Of a stretch of DNA of 10,294 bases, positions 5,676 to 10,294 are shown piece by piece. Within the stretch, counting starts at the first letter, position 1, and every line of letters begins with the position of its first letter. A program made the translations under genes and the position numbers. Under the pieces are notes generated by a model. That model did not search any database. It was not told the DNA's origin and saw nothing but the letters and a program-made list of their open reading frames with translations. Source of the DNA: Methanobacteriota archaeon (GTDB taxonomy: Archaea; Thermoplasmatota; DTKX01; GCA-020343715); contig JAUVRF010000029.1 in NCBI GenBank assembly GCA_030597775.1, positions 1 through 10,294 of the forward strand, given 5' to 3'.

Positions 5676-7244
5676 GTGGAATGGACCGAGAAGTACAGAC
5701 CCAAGACACTCAGTGACGTGGTCGGGAACAACAAGGCGGTCCAGTCGTTGCTCTCGTGGGCACGGTCCTGGGAGAGCGGCAAGCTCCCGAAGAAGCGGGC
5801 CGTGATCCTCGCCGGGAGCCCGGGCGTGGGGAAGACCAGCGCCGCCCATTCCCTGGCCTCCGACATGGGGTGGGGCGTGATCGAGCTGAACGCCTCGGAC
5901 ACCCGCAACGCCGACGCCATCAAGCGGGTCGCGACGGCCGGGGCCCTCAACCAGACCTTCACCGATACAGGGGAGTTCCTCACCTCCGACGAGGGTGGCC
6001 GCAAGCTGATCATCCTGGACGAGGCGGACAACCTGCATGGTAACACCGACAGGGGCGGGATCCGGGCGATACTGGACACCATCCGAAAGACCCATCAGCC
6101 CATCGTGCTCATCGTGAACGACCTCTACGGACTCACCCGCCACTCCTCCACCTTCAGGACCCAGTGCCTCACGGTCAAGTTCTCGAGCATCTCCGCACGG
6201 TCGATCAAGCCCGTACTGCGGAGGATCGCGCTGGCGGAGCACGTGGACGTGGAAGACGCGACCCTGGAGGCCATCGCCCAGCGGACATCGGGGGACCTGC
6301 GGTCCGCGATAAACGACCTCCAGGCCCTGTCGGAGGGCCGCAGCTACGTGGGGCTGGAGGACGCTGACGCCGTGGGCAGGCGGGACAACAGGGTGACGAT
6401 GTACGAGGCCATCCGGACCATCCTGAAGACGGACAACATCCGGGCGGCCAAGAAGGCGGCGAACGAGCTGAACGAGGACCCCGAGTTCCTCCTGCTTTGG
6501 CTCTCGGAGAACGTGCCCGTGGAGTACAAGGAGCTGGACGACCTGGCCCGCGGGATGGAGGCGGTGGCCCGTGCCGACCTGTTCCTCCAGAGGGCCAGGA
6601 GGACCCAGAACTACCGCATGTGGGCCTACGCCATCGACATGATGACCGGAGGCGTGGCAACGGCGAAGAACAAGGAGTACAGGTTCTACACCCATTACAG
6701 GTTCCCCATGTGGCTGGCCACCATGGGACGCACCAAGGGCATCCGGGCGACCCTGAAGACCCTCTCGCACAAGCTGACGACACACTGCCACACGTCCGCC
6801 TCCATCGCCCGTTCCGACCTGATCCCCTTCTACCGCCAGATGTTCGGCCTGGACGGCGCCTTCGCCGTGGAGCAGACGGCCCACCTGGATCTGACCGCCA
6901 GCGAGCGGGCGATGCTCCTGGGGGACGACCGGGACGGAAAGCGCGTGCAGATGCTGCTGGAGGCCGCGGAGGCCAGGGAGGCCAGCGGTCACATCGACCC
7001 GGGCGGCCTGGGCCTCGCGGTCTTCGCCGCCGAGGAGGTCGCCAAGGCCGATGTGGATGAGGCCGGGGGTCCGGGGGAGAACGGGAACGGGAACGGGAAC
7101 GGGAATGGGAACGGGAATGGGAATGGGAACGGGAATGGGAACGGGAATGGGAACGGGAATGGGAATGGGAACGGTAACGGCAAGGACGATGGCGACGCTG
7201 GAACCGGGGAGCCCGAGGCCCAGCGTAGCCTGTTGGAGTTCTGA
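5676..7244 (+). CDS. rfcL: Replication factor C large subunit (clamp loader) with Asn-Gly repeat tail
   Basis: Large subunit of the archaeal clamp loader, which with four RfcS subunits opens the PCNA ring and places it on primed DNA using ATP. The 522-residue protein starts at GTG 5676 (MEWTEKYRPKTL, the classic RFC N-terminus). Visible: Walker A GSPGVGKTS (47-55), Walker B LIILDEAD (111-118), sensor 1 Asn148, sensor 2 SGDLR (205-209), then the helical collar domain. The extreme C-terminus is QRSLLEF (516-522), a PIP box for PCNA binding. Between the collar and this tail lie 17 consecutive Asn-Gly pairs (469-502), probably a disordered linker, followed by an acidic segment. Charged linkers are usual before the PIP box of archaeal RfcL, so a pure NG tract is odd. 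No intein is present. The rfcS gene is not in the window. Confidence 0.96.
   Translation: MEWTEKYRPKTLSDVVGNNKAVQSLLSWARSWESGKLPKKRAVILAGSPGVGKTSAAHSLASDMGWGVIELNASDTRNADAIKRVATAGALNQTFTDTGEFLTSDEGGRKLIILDEADNLHGNTDRGGIRAILDTIRKTHQPIVLIVNDLYGLTRHSSTFRTQCLTVKFSSISARSIKPVLRRIALAEHVDVEDATLEAIAQRTSGDLRSAINDLQALSEGRSYVGLEDADAVGRRDNRVTMYEAIRTILKTDNIRAAKKAANELNEDPEFLLLWLSENVPVEYKELDDLARGMEAVARADLFLQRARRTQNYRMWAYAIDMMTGGVATAKNKEYRFYTHYRFPMWLATMGRTKGIRATLKTLSHKLTTHCHTSASIARSDLIPFYRQMFGLDGAFAVEQTAHLDLTASERAMLLGDDRDGKRVQMLLEAAEAREASGHIDPGGLGLAVFAAEEVAKADVDEAGGPGENGNGNGNGNGNGNGNGNGNGNGNGNGNGNGNGNGKDDGDAGTGEPEAQRSLLEF
7080..7181 (+). repeat. Hexanucleotide (AAYGGG) x17 tandem array inside rfcL
   Basis: Seventeen in-frame copies of AACGGG or AATGGG, with the last two altered to AACGGT and AACGGC. 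All encode Asn-Gly; variation is confined to the Asn wobble base (C or T) and the Gly wobble base in the final copies. Two G5 runs lie just upstream (7063-7077). Copy number is likely to vary by slippage, yet any change keeps the frame because the unit is six bases. Confidence 0.97.
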
Positions 7245-7271
7245 TGTGCTGGGGTACTGGGGCAACGAAGG

Positions 7272-7296
7272 CGAAAACCTCTTAGGCCAGGGCCCC
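7272..7296 (+). promoter_or_regulatory. Putative taw1 promoter, near copy of the rfcL promoter block
   Basis: CGAAAA (7272-7277), CTTAGG (7281-7286) and GGGCCCC (7290-7296) appear in the same order and almost the same spacing as in the rfcL promoter at 5631-5657. The TTAGG box is about 42 nt before ATG 7326, which leaves room for a short leader containing GGTGA (7314-7318) as a Shine-Dalgarno site. It suggests that taw1 is transcribed independently of rfcL, which ends 81 bp upstream of taw1. Confidence 0.45.
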
Positions 7297-7325
7297 GTGG
7301 CGCGCCCGTATCGGGTGAACTTGCC

Positions 7326-8261
7326 ATGAACAAGGACCTCAGGCGGATCCTGGAGAAGCAGAAGTACCGGGTGGTGGGTGACCATTCCGGGGTCAAGGTC
7401 TGCCACTGGCTGGGCCAGCGGCTCATCCACAACAGGTCCTGCTACAAGGAGCGGTTCTACGGCATCAACAGCCACCGCTGCCTCCAGATGACGCCCGCGG
7501 TGAACGACTGCACCCAGTTGTGCCTGTTCTGCTGGCGGTTCCAGGGCTTCGGTTCCACCCTCCCCGAGGTGCACGATGACCCCGAGGAGGTGCTGGAGGG
7601 CTGCCTGAAGGCCCACAGGAACCTGATCCAGGGGTTCAAGGGAGACCCCCGGTGCAGTCCCGAGGACTTCGCGGAGGCCATGGAGCCCAACCAGGTGGCC
7701 TGCTCGCTGTCGGGGGAGCCCACCCTGTACTCGCACCTGGGCGAACTGTTCGAGGCTTGCCACGATCGGGGCATGACCACCTTCCTTGTCACCAACGGGA
7801 CCCGACCCGACGTGCTGGCGGAACTGGACCCCCTGCCGACCCAGCTCTACGTGTCCGTGGTGGCGCCCGACGCGGAGACCCATCGTAAGCTGTGCGCCCC
7901 TCTCGAGGCCTCCGCCTGGGACGACCTGATGCGGACGCTGGACCTACTGCCCTCCCTGGACACCCGGACGGTGATACGTCACACCCTGGTGGCCGGCTAC
8001 AACATGGGGAACGAGGAGAGCTACTCCCGGCTGATCGAGCGGGCCGACCCGGACTTCGTGGAGGCGAAGGGCTACGTGTTCGTCGGGGACTCCCGGCGCC
8101 GCATGACCCTTGACAACATGCCCTCCCACGACGCGGTGAGGGCCTTCTCCAAGCGGCTCGCCGGGCTCTCTGGTTACGAGGTCCGGAACGAGCAGCACTC
8201 GAGCCGGGTGGTCCTGCTGGCGCGACCCGGCATGGGTTCCACTCGCATCGATGGGAAGTGA
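7326..8261 (+). CDS. taw1: tRNA 4-demethylwyosine synthase (radical SAM, TYW1/Taw1)
   Basis: Radical SAM enzyme that builds the tricyclic base 4-demethylwyosine from N1-methylguanosine at position 37 of tRNA-Phe, using pyruvate as carbon donor; it is the first committed step to wyosine derivatives. The protein has 311 residues, the archaeal length without the flavodoxin domain of eukaryotic TYW1. The radical SAM cluster is C62-x3-C66-x2-C69 followed by WR. Three upstream cysteines, C26, C39 and C52, fit the ligands of the second [4Fe-4S] cluster, and K41 fits the lysine reported to bind pyruvate; these positions match, as I recall, those of the characterised methanogen and Pyrococcus enzymes. 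SLSGEPTLY (127-135) is the SAM-contacting GEP motif. ATG 7326 is preceded by GGTGA at 7 nt. The gene converges on fttA. Confidence 0.95.
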   Translation: MNKDLRRILEKQKYRVVGDHSGVKVCHWLGQRLIHNRSCYKERFYGINSHRCLQMTPAVNDCTQLCLFCWRFQGFGSTLPEVHDDPEEVLEGCLKAHRNLIQGFKGDPRCSPEDFAEAMEPNQVACSLSGEPTLYSHLGELFEACHDRGMTTFLVTNGTRPDVLAELDPLPTQLYVSVVAPDAETHRKLCAPLEASAWDDLMRTLDLLPSLDTRTVIRHTLVAGYNMGNEESYSRLIERADPDFVEAKGYVFVGDSRRRMTLDNMPSHDAVRAFSKRLAGLSGYEVRNEQHSSRVVLLARPGMGSTRIDGK

Positions 8262-8288
8262 TGGTCGCGGAAGGCGGCGGGTCCCGGG

Positions 8289-10196
8289 TCAGTTGAGCCG
8301 GATCGTCTCCAGGTTCCTCGGCGCCCGCGTCTCCAGATTGAACTTGCGATGGATGGCCGACGAGAGCTCCAACACCTTCGACTCCTCGCCATGGACGAAG
8401 ATGATGCGGTCGGGCTTGGGATTTATGTTCTGGACGAAGTTGGCAAGCTGCTTGCGGTCGCTGTGACCCGAGAAGCCCTCCGAGGTCTCGATCTGCATCC
8501 TGACCTTGACGGTGATGGCCTTCCCTCGCTCGGTGAAGGGCACCTCGGACCATCCCCGCTGCAGACGGCGGCCAAGGGTCCCCTCGGCCTGGTAGCCGAC
8601 GAAGATCATGGTGTTCTTCGGGTTGTCGGCCCAGTGCTTGAAGTACTCCATCACGGGTCCGCCGTTGAGCATGCCCGAGGTCGCCAGCACGATGGCAGGG
8701 TCGGGGTCGTCCACGACCTGGGTCCGCTTCTCCACGTGGTCAACGTTCTGGAAGATCTCCGACAGGAAGGGGTTCTCGCCCCTCTGGAAGATGAGGTTGC
8801 GCAGGTTGGCATTGAGGTACTCGGGGTAGGCGGTGTGGATCGCCGTCGCCTCCCAGATCATTCCGTCCATGTAGACGGGCACCTTGGGAATGTTGCCATT
8901 GCGCATCAGCTGTTCGATGACGATCATGACCTCCTGGGAACGACCCACGGCGAACACGGGCACCAGCACCTTGCCGCCCCGGTCCAGGGCCCGGTTGATG
9001 ATATCTCGCAGGAGCCGCTTGGCCTCCTTTCGGGTGGGCTGGAAGTCGTTGCGAGCACCGTAGGTGGACTCCATCACCAGGGTCTCCAGGCGGGGGAAGT
9101 TGTCGTGGGCCATCGAGAACAGCCAGGTCTTCTCGTACTTCATGTCCCCCGTCAGGGCTATGTTGTGTACCCCGTCACCCACGTGGAAATGGGCAATGGA
9201 GGAGCCCAGGATGTGTCCAGCGTTCTGAAGGGTGAGGCGGAGGTCGGGGGCTATGTCGGTGGTGTCACCGTATCGCAGGGGGAGGCAGTGCTTCACCATC
9301 TCCCTGATGTGGGAGCTGTCGTAGGGGGCCGTCTTGCCCTCGCCGTAGGCGACCTTCAGGTAATCGATGAGCAGCAGGGACGAGAGGTCACGCGTGGGGG
9401 CGGTGCAGTACACCGGCCCGTCGAAGCCGTACTTGAACAGGAGGGGGACGAGCCCCGAGTGGTCAAGGTGGGCATGGGTGAGCACCAAGGCATCCAGGGA
9501 CTCGAAGGGCAGCACCTCGGGGAGGTTAAGGTAGGGCGAACCCGCATCCTGGGAGAAGCGCACGCCGCAGTCGATCAGGACCTTGGAGTCCTTGGTGGTC
9601 AGCAGGCTGCTGCTGCGGCCGACCTCCCGGAAGCCGCCCAGGGCCGTGAGGCGGACCCAGTGTTCACCGCCGCCGATCTCTCGGTTGATGCGCCGGCCGA
9701 TCTTCTTGAGCCAGGTCTTCCTTTCATCCGCGACGAGTCGCAGGTAGCCACGGATCTCTCCGACGGTCTTGGAGGGGATCGAGGGGGTGCGGATGACCTT
9801 GGGGGCCCATCCTATCTGGCGCTTGATCTCGTTGAGGTGCGCCCCGTGCTTGCCTATGGCGATCCCCGGGGTAAGGGCCTCGATCGTCACCTCCCCGGTG
9901 TCCGGGGAGAAGAACACATCGGTGATCTGGGCCTCCTCCGGGATGATGCTGCGGATCTCCTTATCGGCCTTGTCGGGCTCCGTGAGCAAAGAAGGGTCGG
10001 GGCGTATGGCCACGCGACGCTTCAGGCCCTGGGCCAGCTGTCGCACCAGCTCGTTGCTGGAGGCGAAGGCCTCCAGGTTCTTGGTGTAGATCACGACGGT
10101 CGGGCCCTCGAACTCGATGGAGGTTATCTCCACGCTGGACGGTACGATGCGTCCCACCGTCTCCTCGGCTTCCTTGATGAACTGCTCAACGGGCAT
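8289..10196 (-). CDS. fttA: FttA/aCPSF1 transcription termination ribonuclease (KH plus metallo-beta-lactamase/beta-CASP)
   Basis: Archaeal homologue of CPSF73: a 5'-3' exo- and endoribonuclease that cleaves nascent RNA and drives transcription termination genome-wide (established for aCPSF1/FttA in methanogens and Thermococcus). The 635-residue protein has the family layout: about 180 N-terminal residues with KH-type folds (IGKHG, 114-118, is the GxxG loop), then the metallo-beta-lactamase domain with HAHLDH (241-246), H328 (NAGHILGSS) and D351 (TGDMKYEKTW), interrupted by the beta-CASP domain with motif A E376 (ESTYG), motif B H578 (GHSDRKQL) and motif C H602 (FVHGE). All catalytic metal ligands are intact. 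ATG 10196 has only a weak upstream GGGGT. Its upstream neighbour on the same strand ends 67 bp away, so the two may share a transcript. Confidence 0.96.
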   Translation of the reverse strand: MPVEQFIKEAEETVGRIVPSSVEITSIEFEGPTVVIYTKNLEAFASSNELVRQLAQGLKRRVAIRPDPSLLTEPDKADKEIRSIIPEEAQITDVFFSPDTGEVTIEALTPGIAIGKHGAHLNEIKRQIGWAPKVIRTPSIPSKTVGEIRGYLRLVADERKTWLKKIGRRINREIGGGEHWVRLTALGGFREVGRSSSLLTTKDSKVLIDCGVRFSQDAGSPYLNLPEVLPFESLDALVLTHAHLDHSGLVPLLFKYGFDGPVYCTAPTRDLSSLLLIDYLKVAYGEGKTAPYDSSHIREMVKHCLPLRYGDTTDIAPDLRLTLQNAGHILGSSIAHFHVGDGVHNIALTGDMKYEKTWLFSMAHDNFPRLETLVMESTYGARNDFQPTRKEAKRLLRDIINRALDRGGKVLVPVFAVGRSQEVMIVIEQLMRNGNIPKVPVYMDGMIWEATAIHTAYPEYLNANLRNLIFQRGENPFLSEIFQNVDHVEKRTQVVDDPDPAIVLATSGMLNGGPVMEYFKHWADNPKNTMIFVGYQAEGTLGRRLQRGWSEVPFTERGKAITVKVRMQIETSEGFSGHSDRKQLANFVQNINPKPDRIIFVHGEESKVLELSSAIHRKFNLETRAPRNLETIRLN

Positions 10197-10263
10197 AGAA
10201 CTACCCCTGAATGGGCTTCACTGAAACGACAAGGATGGACCGGTGACGGGATGAATGCCCCGT

Positions 10264-10294
10264 CTACTTAAGTCCCATCTTCTTCGCGCGCTCC
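10264..10294 (-). CDS. C-terminal end of an upstream minus-strand gene (fragment)
   Basis: The minus strand reads nine codons, ERAKKMGLK, then TAG at 10264-10266, upstream of fttA. The basic, helical tail reads like a real protein end, and fttA would be co-oriented with it across 67 bp. In several methanogens the aCPSF1 gene sits beside the proteasome beta-subunit gene psmB (from memory), which makes that a candidate, but nine residues cannot identify the family. Confidence 0.4.
   Translation of the reverse strand, partial: ERAKKMGLK

Noticed and set aside
7080..7181. CRISPR-like or satellite repeat
   Set aside because: Units are only six bases, contiguous and in frame within rfcL; there are no spacers.
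5658..7883. Long minus-strand open frame of about 741 codons opposite rfcL and taw1, rich in Pro-Phe/Pro-Ile repeats
   Set aside because: It is the antisense reading of two well-supported genes; the repeat is the complement of the Asn-Gly array, and high GC content leaves long antisense frames open by chance.
8262..8288. CCCGGG-centred dyad as a terminator between taw1 and fttA
   Set aside because: The dyad is very short and has no adjacent T-run; archaeal termination does not depend on such hairpins.
8349..10271. Plus-strand open frame of about 640 codons opposite fttA
   Set aside because: fttA on the minus strand has every catalytic motif of its family; the plus frame is His/Gly/Val-rich with no recognisable domain, typical of an antisense shadow.
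10264..10273. CTTAAGTAG as a TATA box for fttA on the minus strand
   Set aside because: It lies inside the last codons of the upstream gene, is a weak match and would leave a leader of about 45 nt; co-transcription with the upstream gene is as likely.

Overview
The window is densely coding, GC-rich archaeal DNA. Four archaeal marker genes identify it: the rRNA-processing nuclease Nob1, the large clamp-loader subunit RfcL, the wyosine enzyme Taw1 (archaeal TYW1) and the KH/beta-CASP termination nuclease FttA (aCPSF1). TATA/BRE-like promoters and frequent GTG starts fit. A bacterial-type GyrB points to Euryarchaeota in the broad sense, where gyrase was acquired from bacteria. I would guess a Thermoplasmatota-like lineage, but that is inference from gene content and base composition. 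No tRNA, rRNA, CRISPR array, insertion sequence or prophage gene is visible.

Layout, left to right. (1) gyrB on the minus strand runs off the left edge. (2) A divergent spacer of about 200 bp holds a strong BRE/TATA element and two hairpins. (3) nob1 is followed by an ABC exporter pair (ATPase, then a 12-helix permease), all on the plus strand. (4) A cis-prenyltransferase on the minus strand converges on the permease with a 22-bp gap. (5) A divergent spacer of about 190 bp precedes rfcL on the plus strand, followed by taw1 on the plus strand with its own promoter. (6) fttA on the minus strand converges on taw1 with a 27-bp gap. (7) At the right edge, the last nine codons of another minus-strand gene lie just upstream of fttA.

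Most genes serve core information processing: DNA topology (gyrB), replication clamp loading (rfcL), 18S/16S-type rRNA 3'-end maturation (nob1), tRNA-Phe modification (taw1) and transcription termination (fttA). The prenyltransferase makes the polyprenyl carrier lipid used in glycosylation. The ABC pair is the only module whose substrate cannot be guessed.

I found no convincing new multi-gene system. The observations most worth a second look are four. RfcL carries a 17-unit Asn-Gly repeat just before its PCNA-binding tail, encoded by a G-quadruplex-prone hexamer array. gyrB has no usable start codon in its reading frame. A near-identical promoter block lies upstream of both rfcL and taw1. The nob1 leader is structured, or alternatively hides a leaderless promoter.
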